The notes under the pieces are model-generated. The model was given only the letters and a program-made list of their open reading frames with translations. It made no database searches and was not told where the DNA came from. DNA of 64,000 bases, taken from the NCBI GenBank assembly GCA_024336345.1, contig JANFOG010000006.1, positions 62,001 through 126,000 on the forward strand, given 5' to 3'. This DNA comes from Mariannaea sp. PMI_226 (lineage: Eukaryota; Ascomycota; Sordariomycetes; Hypocreales; Nectriaceae). The translations under genes were made by a program, and so were the position numbers. Positions 13,304-25,003 of this stretch are shown in pieces (the stretch's first letter is position 1; the number at the start of each line of letters is the position of its first letter).

Positions 13304-14420
13304 ATGGCGTCGTCTACTCCCAAGTTCAGCTCCAAGTCTCCCACTATCCGGCGCATTCGTGAGCAAACCCCTTCATCATTCAACCTCTGCAGCAACCGTC
13401 CATTTTCGGTCCTGCTAGTGTGTGACATATCTACTAAAAACTATAACAAAAACAGTCCGCGAAGCTGCTGAGCTGTCTAACTCCCCTTCTCCGGACTACT
13501 GCGCCGAGCCCCTCGATTCAGATCTATTCGAATGGCATTTCACTCTTCGAGGACCTCCAAACTCTGCCTACGCGGAAGGCATATATCATGGTCGGATTGT
13601 GCTGCCGCCATCATACCCCCTTCGCCCACCCAGCTTCCGCTTCTTGACACCTAGTGGCCGCTTCGAGGCCAATCGTGAGATCTGTCTTAGCATCAGTGGC
13701 CATCACGAGGAGACTTGGCAACCGGCCTGGGGTGTTCGCACAGCTCTCGTAGCGTATGTAGCATTTCGGAACAACATCACTGCATCATGCCCTCATGTCG
13801 CTGACTCATTAACTTGTAGACTACGAAGCTTTATGGAAACCGACGCCAGGGGCCAGCTTGGTGGCCTTGAGACGACAGATGTAGTGCGCAAGCGATTGGC
13901 CTCTGAATCTTCCGGATTTAAATGTGCGACATGTGGTAAAACGAATGCGGAAATAATGAAAGAGTGCGAGGAGCGCACCAAAGAATCGTCTGCAGCAGCG
14001 CAAGAGGTTGAGATTCCAAAGGAATTGAACATGGGCTGGAGGGACGAGATGGAGGCCAAGAAGAACATGACAAGCTCCGAATCGACGACGACGATAGCAG
14101 CGGATGACTCTGAATCCGCTGAACTTGCAGAAGGCTTCGTTCAAACCGCGCCGTTCGTCACCAATGTTGATTCTGCCCCTATCTCGTCAACGGATCTGTC
14201 GACTGCCCGACCGCCATCGGAATTACGCCTCCCAAATCCAACCCAGGCCACTCCCCTTCCTAACGTCGCAGCCCAAGCTCCTGCTGCTGGGTTAACCGCA
14301 CCTCCACAGCCAGCACGACGAGCTTCTGATGATGGTGTACCACTATGGCTGGACCGGCTCATTGTGGTAATGGTTGTATTTCTAGTTGCCCTTGTATTGA
14401 AGATTCTTTTTGCTTTATGA
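13304..14420 (+). CDS. UBC6: Ubiquitin-conjugating enzyme E2, tail-anchored, ER-associated degradation
   Basis: E2 enzyme that hands ubiquitin to the Doa10-type ER ligase for degradation of misfolded proteins. Three exons: 13304-13358, 13456-13753, 13820-14420 (317 residues). The UBC fold covers about residues 15-130. The active-site cysteine is Cys95 in NREICLSISG, within the UBC6-type TPSGRF...ICLSISGHHEETW block that lacks the usual HPN motif, a trait of the UBC6/UBE2J group. A long Ser/Thr/Pro-rich linker follows, with FKCATCGKTN at about 183, which is one CxxC pair and not a full zinc site. The protein ends in a single hydrophobic tail anchor (about residues 295-316, LIVVMVVFLVALVLKILF). 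Its pyrimidine-rich leader is ordinary for a housekeeping gene. Confidence 0.92.
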
Positions 14421-14804
14421 GTTTCTCGTGCTTGCCGACATGGGCGCGGGTATGAGTATGGGTATGGATGAAATGTTATGCTTCCCCCCCTCCCTTCTTT
14501 TTCTTTTTTTTAGAGGCGTTTGGGTATCGTGATCACTACAGGCAAGGGAAAGCGTCATAGATATCCAATCAATTGCAGGTTTTCGTTTTGGTTCTTACTC
14601 TCCTACTTTCGTAAAACACTAAACGCGAGGATCGCTGTCGCTCTCGCTATGCCCTCAGTTTTCTCCCGCTTCGGGTATATCCTAATATTCATACATACAT
14701 ACACACCGCCCGGCCACCATCATATATCCCAAATCGGCTTCTCTATAAAAAAAAAACCGTACAAAGACTACTCGGTCTTGACCTCTCAATGTTCCTCATC
14801 ATTA
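14421..14804. other. Convergent spacer UBC6 / TFIIIC subunit
   Basis: 3' regions of two converging genes. It contains a C-run plus T-run (14484-14510) and an A-run at 14748-14757 but no gene. Confidence 0.5.
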
Positions 14805-17800
14805 TCATGGTTTACTCACCTGCTGCTGTTGCAGTTGCCACGGAACAGCTAGCCACCACCACTCCCCTACCATAACCCCCATACCATCCTCCGCATCCTT
14901 CAACACGCCAGTTTTCTTGCCCCAGTCGATGATCATGTGGGCTTCAAACTCTTCCAGCAGCGGCCTCAAAGCACTGCAGATGCCCTCCACCGTCAAGAGG
15001 CCACGAGTCGCGAAGATGAAGCAAAACGCCCCGAGGATATCCGTCCATCGCTTGGGATCTTGTTGCCCAAAGAAGTCGATCCATTGCGGGAGCTCTCCTC
15101 GAGACCCTTCCGCTGGCGGTCCAGCCTCTGCTGCCATGCTTAGAACCTTTATATCGTCGTTGTATTGATACGTCTCCGTTGGAACAACCTCGATCCCGAA
15201 GTGGTAGTAGTGCTTCGGATATTTGCGACTTTCGTAGTTACCAGGTTCGAAACCCAAGGGGATATCAGGAACGTCCACAGGAGCTAGTTTGATTCTCCCA
15301 GCAGCATTCAAGTTTGTCAGGGCCATGACAGATCCATCGTCGAGCGTAAAAGGAACCTTCATCGTCTCATTGCGACGGAAAACAGCGTCGAGCTTGGCCT
15401 TGAGAGCGAATGCCTCTTGGTACTTCTGCTGTTGGGCCATTTTACCCAAGGTGTACGAATACGATTCGTTGAGTCGATATGGCCTGCCTCCCAGTGGTGG
15501 CTTCTTGCTCTTGCAAATGACTCGTTGATGAGTCAAGTCAGCAATGGCCTGCTTGAGCAACTTGTTATTTTCCTCAGTATCGCCGTTCGCCAGTGTTGAG
15601 AACTTGTTCTTGATCTGATAAGGCAAGTATCGAGACTCATCTGTACAGCAAAGAGATCTGACCCAGGATCTAGCAACATCAAGGTCTGTGACTTCGGGTC
15701 GTGATTCGTACTCCCGCATCATGTTCCTCTGGTGAACCGGTACGGCGGCTGGCGCCGCAGTCGAAGACTCGAAACGAGAAAAGACAGACGACTGAGGGTG
15801 AAAAAACTTCTCTCGCCAGTCGTCATCAGTGACGGGGACCTCATGGGAAGTAAACTGTTCCTTTAGTTCCTCCCGAGTCCTTGGGAGCCGAATTCCCTCT
15901 CGGCGGCGGAGTCGCAAGGTCCATTCGATGATTCCACGCCAGTCGTATTCGAGAGGTTCATCAAAGTCGATCTCCGGCAGCTCACCCCTCTCATAGGCAA
16001 CTAGGAATTTGTCTTGGAAGTCCTTGGTCAGCTTGGCCACATAAGCCCCTTGTTCTTTGCGAGCAGATAACCAGAACCGACGGAGCTGAATGATGGTAAT
16101 TTTGGGGAATAGCTTAAGCAACAGTCCCCAGTCAACTGACTTGTCAGCACCTCCAAGGAGAACCCGGACAGCAATGAACGCAGCGAGGAGCTGATCCGCA
16201 TCCTCGTGGATATCCTCGACCGTACTTGTATCCTTGTCAACCTGCAGCCCATGCAGCCTCGAAGGCAAAGATGTCAACGCCCTTGAGACGAGCTGAACTC
16301 GCTTGATCTGTCCACGCGAAATGTGCTCTTGACGAGACGCGGTCGGTTCAGCAGTTCTATGTGACGATTTGAGTGATTCAGCCAGGCGCAGTCGCAGAGT
16401 CGGCCACTCGAATGGATCTTCATCGTCGCTTGACTCGTCCTCCTCTTCCCCAGGCTCCCTTTCTTGAGCTTGAGCGGAGAGGTCAAAGGATGTTGGTGTA
16501 ATTTGCCCCTCGGCGGGCCATTCTATAGGCCCCAGTGGAGTAGAAACTGGCGCATGTCTGCCCACAAAGAATCTAACAAAAATGTTATGTAGGCACGTCG
16601 AGCTTGGAGGACTGCCAATAAAGGACTCGGTCCATGCCTTTTCCACTTCCATGCAGGCCATTAGCCTGTCCTTGAATCGATCATACGGTTCGGTGTTCGT
16701 CCTAGCCTTTCGCCTGATACGGCCAATAGCGTTTGTGCGGCGTTCAATCTCCTCAATCATCTCCGCCCAGGAGAACCAGTTCGCATCGGGCATCCAGCCT
16801 TCCAAAGCAAAGCTACCACCTTGCATCTCAAAGTCGAGTAGGCCCATGTACCGCCATGTTCCGTTCTGTCCAATCAGTGATACTGGGTCCTCAAAAGTCG
16901 TGCGAATTGTGGTATCTTCTGACATGAGCTGTGGGTCTATCATGCACTCTTCACTCTCAGCGTAAGTCGACGATTGAAGTCGTTTTTCATGCCTTGCCGG
17001 TGCCTCTTCTAGCAAGAAAGTATTTGGGTCCAAGAATTCAATGTCCTCCAAACCTTTCTGGCTCGAAAAGTATTCAGATGGCCTAGGCCACACGGGTTGT
17101 GAGACGCCACAATCCGACTGGTCGGCGTCCAGCCAACTAACATATTTCTTCCCAGGGCTCACAGGAGAAGACGTTGCGGTTGCCATCCTTACTTTTCGAC
17201 GCTTCGCACGCGGAGTACTATCGATCCCATCTTGACCGTCTAGCACCCTCTTCGCAGCGGCTTGAGCTATGTAAACAGGAGCGTCCAGGGTTTCGACCTC
17301 TTCGGCAAGTTGTCGGCGACCACGGCGTAGGTCTTTGGCAGATCCTAGAGCTGGCAGAGTATCAAATGGCGGCGGAACATACGTTGCTGGATACACCTCC
17401 TTCGTCCTGTCGACCAGATTCATGGCTTCCTTTGAAAATGGATCTTTGTCTCCCAACACAACAATATGGCACTTGCAAAATATACCTTTACTGTCACGGA
17501 ACGCATGGAAGTGCTCCGCGGCGGTCTTCGTCTTGACTAGCTCTCGAAGCGCTGCCTGGTATGCCCTCGTAGTAGGAGCCAGTTCATTGGGGAATTTCTC
17601 ACTCCATCTCATGGTAATAGCATGCCACAGCCCTCGCCCTCCAGGAAATACGCCTTCTTGCTCTTCCAAGAGACTCGTGATAATCTTAGTAAGACGACTG
17701 CTAATAGTAACCTTTGGAAGGAGGCTGTCGACAATCTTGGATGACGCTAGCTTATTCTCCGATGCTCCATTCGTAAACGCGGATTCATTCCCGACTTCGT

Positions 17801-20800
17801 CACCTGTGCCCTCGAGAGGCGACGTGTTTTCCTTCGCTTGGTCCTTATTCGGAGTCGAAGCCGGTTTAGGCGTTGCAGATGCAGACTTGGGGCGGTCAGA
17901 TGGCCCCAAAGCAGGGCGCAGCGGGCCAGCTTGGCCTTGGACAAGAGCTCCCCCGGCCGTGTTAGATAGCGGAGATTTGCCTGGGGAGTCGAATCCAATA
18001 ACTAGGGGACGGCGCCATTCCGGAATGGCTTGAAGATGGCCACCGGTGAGACTAACAGACGGTCGCGGATCTACTCTCAAGGGAGGCACAGCGCGTCTCC
18101 GAACTTTGGTGACAATCGGCGTGTGTTCCGAGTCTGAGGCTGACGTGAAGGCAGGGTTGTCTTCTGCTAGATCCCCCCCGGATCCTACGGATTTTCCATT
18201 GCGAGGTGTCTCAGAAACTGCCAAAGTTGGCGTGGCCTCATCATCATCCGGTTCCAAGAGAGCTTGTTTCCTACCGCGTCCTCGGGGCGTGGGCTCTGCA
18301 TTTGCATCATATGAAGGATTGCAAGTAGTTTTGGACTTCTCCAAATGATACTTGAGCCCGAGATCATTCTTCCAGCTTCCGCCACATTTTTCGCACCTCC
18401 ACGGCTTGGCAGCAGAGGAGGAGGATGTTGGCGTAGGTTGTGCGCCCTTCCCTCCGCGTTTGGGCCTGCCACGTTTCTTTGGACCTGTCGTGCCTTGTTC
18501 ACCATTTGCCACACCGGCCTCGTCACCCATCACTGGGGTGAAAACTTCAACTGTATTTTCACCATCAACTTCCGTGTCCGCGCCGGCTGGTCTCTTCCTT
18601 TTCGGTCGAGACGGAGTTTCAATGATTGGATGTTCCGCCCCAACCCTTGCTCTTCTTGGTCGCAAAGGAGACATGGCGACTGACTCCTCCGACAGAACTT
18701 TCCCCTTCGCCGGACTAGACTGAAGCGAAGACTTGTCTTTTGGTTGTACAAGATTCTTCAAAGCTTCGGGGGAAAGTTTCAGAGTCACGACGAGCTTCTT
18801 GGCCTCATTCGGCAATTTGGTTACCCCTTTAGCTTCGTGTGGCGTGGTGTTCAGTAGAGAAGTATCGTCTGGCCGCGTTTCAGGGTCTTGCTGCGGTGGC
18901 TCATCTGTTGGTGGCTCAAGAGTCAAACCCTGGCTGGAATCAACTTTCTCATTACTACGATCATCGGCAGTGAGAGCTTTCTGTTGCTTCTTGGGACGGC
19001 CCTTGGGTTTCTTATTTGCAGGTTCCCTGGTGCAAAGTTCGGTCAAAGTCGCCACAGCTGTGGAGGTCATGGCACCCGTAGGAACTGGAGCAAAGCCATA
19101 AGTCAGATCTGCTGTTGACGACAGTATTGATGAGGATCGTTCAACGCCACTGCCCTTTTGAGCAATTTCCGAAGCTGGTGCGCTCTCAGCTGGGTTGGAA
19201 GCGAGAGGAGCAGTGTGTTGAGAAAAATATCGGTAGGACGCGATCTTCCCGGTTCTCGTGTGCTCGCTTCGTAGCTGAAAATGTTGCAAGTTGGGCGGCT
19301 GAAGACCAGGCGTCGCCAAAGCTGAGGTCATAGAAGAGAGGTATCTGCTGAAAGAAGTGCCCAAAGTTAAGCCATAAACATCCGGGTTGCTCATGCCCCT
19401 GTCACCAAGTCGCTGTGCCATCTCTGCAATAGTGATGGGAAGTGGCTTGTCGAGCTCCCATGGCGGAGAAGATGAGACTTCAGAGGCGTTGGCTGGTAGG
19501 CCGTCTACAAATTTACCATCAGTGGTGTCGCCAGAAGCAGCGTCAGGATTTCGGGAAGGCTTCGTGGCTCGCTTTCCTGTAGCAAGAAATATAGACCAAT
19601 CATCAGAGTTCAGGTCACGGCCATACTTGATACAGTCTTTGAACACTTTATCACCGAGCTTAGCGGCAACATATTGGATGACGCCTCGAGAGTTGAGGAA
19701 GCGGCAAACCTTAGCCAGGACCTTCATCTGCCAGCGCATCCCTAGGACTCCAAGTTTTGATTTGAGGTCTTGCAGGCGCAAGACTCCCCATTCCTTGGCG
19801 ATGGCTAGAATAGTTATGGCTAGTGCTGTGTAATCGACAGACTCTCCAGTCCAGCGAACGTGCCAGGGGACCGGGTCTAAGGTGTCTACCAAAACTTGGC
19901 GAGTTAGGTTCAACTCGGCACGAGGTTCATCAGCAGAGTCTCCATCTTTGGCCAAGGATGGAGAAAACATTTTGAGCCACATTTTACTTGTCTTTGTGCC
20001 CCGAACAAGCGTGGTTCTTTTGGCAATGTACCCCTTCTTCAGAAGCGCATCTGTTCGTTTAGGGACAGAGCGCTTGTCCTGGTCAACAAGTCGGCCAAGA
20101 TCGCCCTGGAGGATGCCTTTTGAGGTTGTGGAAGCGATTCCAAGAAGTAAGAGCCACTCAGATCTGGGGACTCTCTTATAGTCGACGGCATGTCCTGTCA
20201 GGGATTCCCACATGGTTTCTTCTGAAACGGAAACTCGAACATGGTGAGAAGAGGCCGGAGTGTCAAAACTTGGTTCCAATGCGGCGAGTTTCCCATTTTT
20301 CTCATTAAATGAAGCAAGTGATTGTTGTTGGGAAGGCGGTTGTGATAGAGCTAGGACCTCGTCCAAGGAGAGATGATTGAATTTCCTGCCAGGGCCGACG
20401 GAAACATCTCTTCTGGCCGCCAACCACTTCCAGATAGTGGAAGCGGTACGATGGCGGAAGCCAGAACCACTGTCGTGAGACTGAACATCACGCTCAAGAG
20501 AGCTGTGCTGAGTCCTTAAAGGATTATGGATAGCGTCAACAACGTCGCTCACTGAACAACCTGAGGACATGGCGCAGAGTCAGTAACGTCTTCTCATGAT
20601 ACAAAACACTGCAACCGAAGTTACGTTCATGGACAAGGTGATTACATCCACGTCCATCACCTTGGTAATCTCAGAACCCAAAACATCTTTCGAAACCAGC
20701 AGGAAAAACAACAATAGAGTGCGAAAAAAAATAAAGAAACCAGAGTAGAGAAAATGTCACAAAAGTATAACAGCAGTGAACTTACCCTGCTCGCCGCCGC

Positions 20801-20852
20801 AGGAGATGAGCACCAAGAGCGTCGCGATCAAGCCCTCGAGCTCTGAAGCCAT
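14805..20852 (-). CDS. TFC3: TFIIIC subunit, B-block-binding (Tfc3-like), with AT-hooks
   Basis: Largest TFIIIC subunit; recognises the B block of tRNA genes and starts RNA polymerase III pre-initiation. Exon 1 (20852-20786) encodes 22 residues, MASELEGLIATLLVLISCGG and on. Exon 2 runs uninterrupted from 20560 to 14805, giving 1940 residues in total. The B-block winged helix lies at about residues 148-220 (SEWLLLLGIAS, GDLGRLVDQDKRSVPKRTDALLKKG). A second winged-helix-like region follows at about 255-330. The middle third is disordered with AT-hook-like motifs (KPKGRPKKQ, KKRGRPKRGG, RGRGRKQ) and a CxxC-x12-H-x7-C cluster in CEKCGGSWKNDLGLKYH. The C-terminal half has the helical blocks usual for fungal Tfc3. 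The end is uncertain: a GTGAGT after four Gln codons could be a donor for a further short exon. Confidence 0.85.
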
Positions 20853-21604
20853 GGTATATCAGAGGTCAAATTGGTCATAGTTGGGGATGAAGCAAGTGAA
20901 AAAAGCGATGGTAGCAAGATGTCGAAGGGCGAGTTGAACCGACGACCAGTTGCGATGGCAAAAGATTGTAACTTTTTTTCCGTCTGTTGCTGCAGCTTGA
21001 TGATGATGTGGGGATGGCGGGGTGACCGGAGCGTGCTAGAACGGACGTAGTCGCAGACCCCTAAGCGGATATGTGGATGGGTGGGTGGATGGATGGGTCC
21101 AGTTTGGAAATAATCAGAATAATAATGAAAAAATAAAAATAAATCAAACTTACCTTGGGACTCTGGCGGAATACAGATGACATGTGGGATTGATGACATA
21201 AGCCAATAGATACCCACAAAGCGCGTCAGGATACCTGCACTTATACAGGACAATACCGCACTAGTATCCTACTAGTACCTAGCATTCAGTATAGTGCGAG
21301 CTGGAGCCAAATACCTTGCCTACCTATGTATGAAGGTAGGTAGAGAGGCATCAATTGATTGACTACTCCTTGCATAATATCAAAGTGTGGTGGGTTATCC
21401 CAGCCATGTCTCCAAATACACACCATCTCACAGAGAAGGTGATGGCTGAACACAGCTATCGAGTACCTGAGTGTTAAAGACAGAAACGAAGGAAGCTGGT
21501 CATCTCAAGGTTTAATGCTCATTTCTTGCTATAGTAATCATATATCCTACGTCCCCTCCATATAACTCGCTCTTGAGTCCTTTTTCTTCTTTCCTTTTTT
21601 TTCT
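20853..21604. other. Upstream region of the TFIIIC subunit gene and 3' flank of next gene
   Basis: Holds the TFIIIC promoter and leader, plus AGGTAGGTAGA and ACTAGTATCCTACTAGTACC words at 21250-21345. A minus-strand frame at 21253-20828 overlaps the first exon region and has no recognisable content. No gene is called. Confidence 0.5.
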
Positions 21605-22573
21605 TCATTTCCTATTCAACTGGCTCAACTTCGCTTGCTCATGTTCCCGAATCTTTCTGTACGCGTCCACAACATCAGCTCGAACACCCTGCAACTCCTC
21701 ACGACGCCTCAAACTTCCAGCCGCCTTGGGAATATTCTCAACGTCTACTGCGGCTCCTCCAACCTGTAGCCGCTTTGATAAGTTCTTGTTCAGCTCCGGA
21801 GGAGCCTGTGCCGTATCGTGCAGCCCAACTTTGGCCTCGGCTCGCTTCTTCTTCAGTTGCAGCCACGGGTCGTCATCATCTGCGTCGCGTCCGCCCTTCT
21901 TCTTTTTCTTTCTGTTGCTGGTTGCTTCTTCCAACTCTGCTTGGGCCAATGCCGTCATCCCTCCCGTGTCGTCATCGAGTTCACGCTCAGCCGCTTCCTC
22001 GAGCTCCTCTTCCTTTTTGTCTTTGATCTTGCGGTCCTCGGCACGCCATTGGTCGTAGAGCTTATGCATCTTGCGCTCCTTTCTGGTGCGATATACCTTC
22101 ATGCCAGCCTCGTCCTTCCCATCCTGGACCACCGTCTTCTTGGTCAGGCCGGATAGCGGCAAGGCAGCGTTGACTCGAACTGCAAACGATCGCATATCCT
22201 CGCCCGGTCGAATCTTCAGAGGTTGGGCATCGGGATCTACCTCCTTTGTGGCCTTCTTCCCATCTCTGCCGTCATCTAGGCCTGACCTGACCTTTTTGCC
22301 GCTAGCGATGGACATCAACCGTCTAAAGGCCCGGGGCGCATCATCTTCTGTTCTCTTGCCCTTCTTCTTTCCCTTGGAGCCAGTTTGTGGTGCAGCGAAC
22401 TTTTTCGACGCCACTGGAAGTGGACGCGCCTTTTGTGATGGGGGGAGATCGAAACTATTAAGCACAAAGATTAGACACAATACTCGTCGAGCCAGCAAGT
22501 CGTTGGGGGGGAGGGGTTCTCCATACTCTGCATCGTTATCAACCCCCCTCTTTCGTTTGTGTTTATGAGGCAT
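21605..22573 (-). CDS. Lysine-rich probable nucleolar protein, unknown function
   Basis: Single-exon reading frame of 322 residues starting MPHKHKRKRGVDND; an ATG 18 nt upstream (22591) is also possible. I do not recognise it with certainty. It has a basic N-terminus, poly-Lys blocks (SKGKKKGKR, NRKKKKKGGRD), a conserved-looking core KIRPGEDMRSFAVRVNAALP (about residues 120-140) and a long charged helical stretch YRTRKERKMHKLYDQWRAED. The GE...F..R pattern resembles CCDC137-type proteins, which are nucleolar, but this is an inference from one short pattern. A hydrophobic insert (VLCLIFVLNSF, about residue 36) sits oddly in a basic protein. A 29-nt GT...AG segment there is too short and out of frame to be an intron. 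A ribosome-biogenesis role would fit the composition only. Confidence 0.72.
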   Translation of the reverse strand: MPHKHKRKRGVDNDAEYGEPLPPNDLLARRVLCLIFVLNSFDLPPSQKARPLPVASKKFAAPQTGSKGKKKGKRTEDDAPRAFRRLMSIASGKKVRSGLDDGRDGKKATKEVDPDAQPLKIRPGEDMRSFAVRVNAALPLSGLTKKTVVQDGKDEAGMKVYRTRKERKMHKLYDQWRAEDRKIKDKKEEELEEAAERELDDDTGGMTALAQAELEEATSNRKKKKKGGRDADDDDPWLQLKKKRAEAKVGLHDTAQAPPELNKNLSKRLQVGGAAVDVENIPKAAGSLRRREELQGVRADVVDAYRKIREHEQAKLSQLNRK

Positions 22574-23683
22574 GGGGTTGGAGATCTGCAAGTGATTTTT
22601 TTTGGAGATCCTCGGGTCGCTTTATATAGGTAAAGTAACAAGAAAGTCCCAGTTTCGATCGAGGTGTTGTTGTGCTGGGTCAGTTGTTGGAGCTAATTGC
22701 ATGCCTCAAACGTGCTCCTTCACAGTAAAGAGAAGAAGTTCAAGAAAATTCTCTTATCGATAGCCTGTTCCTATGGCGGCGTTGGTTACTCCTCTACTTG
22801 GTGGGTCAGCTACCTATGGTGCCCATATGTAGGCAAGCGGGCAGACTTTGGGACTAGGTAGCTTACTTGGGCTGTTTTCTGCCTAGCCTACTTAGGAAAA
22901 GGCAATCAATAGAGCACTATTAACTAGACCAAAAGTTGCCGTAAGTAACAGTTTCGGCATACGCCAACCCAGAATATTGTTGATTGATTATTAGTGTCCG
23001 TAGAGCAGCAAATACTTAGCTCCAGCAAACCAGTACTTAGATATCCAAGAAAAGTACCTCTTGTGTCAGAATCTTTCCAGATAAAGCGGCCATGCCACGC
23101 TCTACTTCTGATGAGAAAACATGCTGTGGCGTCCCTCTGTTGTCCCATCTTCTTGTCTGTTTGTCTCTCTCCTCAAGTCCCTTGAAAACTTCACCATGTC
23201 AAACCTCTTGGATTCATTCGGCCAGGCTAATATGCGATGTGCGACATGCAGCATCTCGCCAAACAGGCACGAACCATGAATGACGATTCGCATTGATCCA
23301 AACTAACCTAGTAGATCAAACTGACTCCTCTAGGTGGAGCCACTGAGCCATCTCCAAACATTTGGCCTCAAGATGACGTTGTTGGCCTCATTACCTTTTT
23401 ACATCTCATTAGGTATACTTGTCACATGAATGCTGCCTGGCTGCACACATTTTGACCATATACATCCTACTTCACCTTGTCATCCTTTTTTTTTCCCTCT
23501 CATCCTCATCGCAGCCCATGAAACTCACTCTATCTTATATCTAGACTGGGCTTGCGCCATGACGACAAGTTATGTCCTCCTCGAGCTCTTCACGATATAG
23601 TCACTTCACCATACCAGTCGGTCTCGTTGTGGGCGCATTCGCGTGAGATCAACTCCTGACTTAAACTGACTGTTCTGATTCTG
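22574..23683. other. Divergent spacer, lysine-rich protein / AIM6-like gene
   Basis: Promoters for both flanking genes. AGGTAGC/CCTACTTAGG words occur at 22855-22895, along with a T-run at 23486-23495. Only short random frames are present. Confidence 0.5.
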
Positions 23684-24586
23684 ATGAGGAGTAGCGCCCC
23701 ATTTCTTCTTACCTTTATCATTATTAGTTTGTCTCAGGCCGTCTGGGATCATGATGTCAATCCTCCCATGGACCGCTCCAACTTGAAGCTTCACCGTAGC
23801 GCTGCCCACCCAGTGCCATGTAGCTCCCACAACGACTATTGGAGAGAGATGCCTCTTCATTCCGCCCTGGAGGTGGGTTGTATTGGTGTCGAAGCTGATG
23901 TTTGGCCATTTCAAGGTCAGCTCTATGTAAGCCACAACCGCGATCGTCTAGTTACAGATCGCACCTTGACATCCTTGTATATCGACCCCCTTGTCAAGAT
24001 CCTCCAGGGAAACAACCATGAGGTGGCAGGGCACTCTCAGCCTGCGAGAGGTGTTTACGACCTAGATCCTACCCAGAGTCTAGTCCTTCTGGTAGATATT
24101 AAGACAAATCCTACGGCATCCTGGCCGCTTCTCGTTCAACAGTTGGAGCCGTTGAGAGCTGCAGGCTGGCTAAGCCGTAACAGCAATGGAACTTTCCTTC
24201 CTGGGCCCATTACCGTTGTTGCTTCGGGAACGGCAAAAGTTCAAGATGTGGAAAGTAATCTTTCACGAGATATCTTTCTCGATGCGCCTCTGGCCGCGCT
24301 CGATGACGGCGCGTACAATAATGAAAATTCCTACTATGCCAGCATCTCGTTTCGAAAATCAATTGGCTGGGCTTGGTTTGGAACACTACGGCAATCGCAG
24401 CTCACCAAGATCCGCGATCACATCGGAAAAGCGCACACACGAGGTCTCAAAGTGCGGTATTGGAGCTTGCCGGCGTGGCCTCTGGCTTTCAGGAAGAACC
24501 TTTGGAATCTCCTGGTTGACGAAGGTCTCGATATCCTTCACGTCGATGACCTACGTGGAGCGAGAGATATCTTGGATAGGAGGTAA
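23684..24586 (+). CDS. AIM6: Secreted or lumenal PLC-like phosphodiesterase (AIM6 family)
   Basis: Intronless, 300 residues. The N-terminus (MRSSAPFLLTFIIISLSQA) is a good signal peptide. The product belongs to the phosphodiesterase family with a PI-PLC/GDPD-type TIM barrel named after yeast AIM6. Visible catalytic-type residues are His49 in SSHNDYWR, Glu70 and Asp72 in VEADVWP, and His84 in VSHNRDRL. LDPTQSLVLLVDIKT at about residue 130 carries the next acidic metal-ligand position. A C-terminal strand HVDDLRGARDIL fits the last barrel strand. The substrate is unknown; the yeast name comes from a mitochondrial inheritance screen and does not state chemistry. Its 3' end lies 417 bp before the cyanase start, in the same orientation, with regulatory-looking sequence between. 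Confidence 0.83.
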   Translation: MRSSAPFLLTFIIISLSQAVWDHDVNPPMDRSNLKLHRSAAHPVPCSSHNDYWREMPLHSALEVGCIGVEADVWPFQGQLYVSHNRDRLVTDRTLTSLYIDPLVKILQGNNHEVAGHSQPARGVYDLDPTQSLVLLVDIKTNPTASWPLLVQQLEPLRAAGWLSRNSNGTFLPGPITVVASGTAKVQDVESNLSRDIFLDAPLAALDDGAYNNENSYYASISFRKSIGWAWFGTLRQSQLTKIRDHIGKAHTRGLKVRYWSLPAWPLAFRKNLWNLLVDEGLDILHVDDLRGARDILDRR

Positions 24587-25003
24587 ACCGTGAAGACTCA
24601 ATGTCACCTTACCTGCGGAGGCTGTGATAATACCCACCAAGCATACGAGCTTACAGCGGTTCTTTTGTTTCTGGTGCGGAGATGGTATGATGAAATTCGC
24701 AACACCAAATGCACAGCTTATCGACTCTCCGGGATATCTCCGAGAGCAACAACGCTGACGTACTGATCCGATAAGGGATGCTGTGAAGTGACATTCATGA
24801 TCCCCGCAACTTGCGGGGTGAAAGGTATACAAGCCTCTGATAAGGTCAGTGGTGCATGCCAACTTCATCATATTACGCCACCTCACCACGTGTAAAACAT
24901 ATAAATATCGATTATATATCGATTCCAGCCAGGGTTGACAGAGAATTTACAGAGATATTCAGTCATATTATAATTTATTCCTACCGCTGCTCGCTGTCCC
25001 AAA
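24587..25003 (+). promoter_or_regulatory. Cyanase promoter: GATAAG sites, 17-bp palindrome, E-box, TATA
   Basis: Intergenic region in front of cyanase. GATAAG (AreA/NIT2-type) sites are at 24717-24722 (as CTTATC), 24770-24775 and 24839-24844. Between the last two lies a perfect palindrome with arms CCCCGCAA (24802-24809) and TTGCGGGG (24811-24818) around one C. Each arm contains the CreA-type hexamer GCGGGG. CACGTG is at 24887-24892 and TATAAATA at 24900-24907, 97 nt before the ATG. GATA factors control nitrogen catabolic genes in ascomycetes, which suits cyanate use as a nitrogen source. Binding is inferred from consensus only. Confidence 0.55.

Noticed and set aside
17335..18033. 232-codon plus frame opposite the TFIIIC subunit
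   Set aside because: Shadow of a long real exon.
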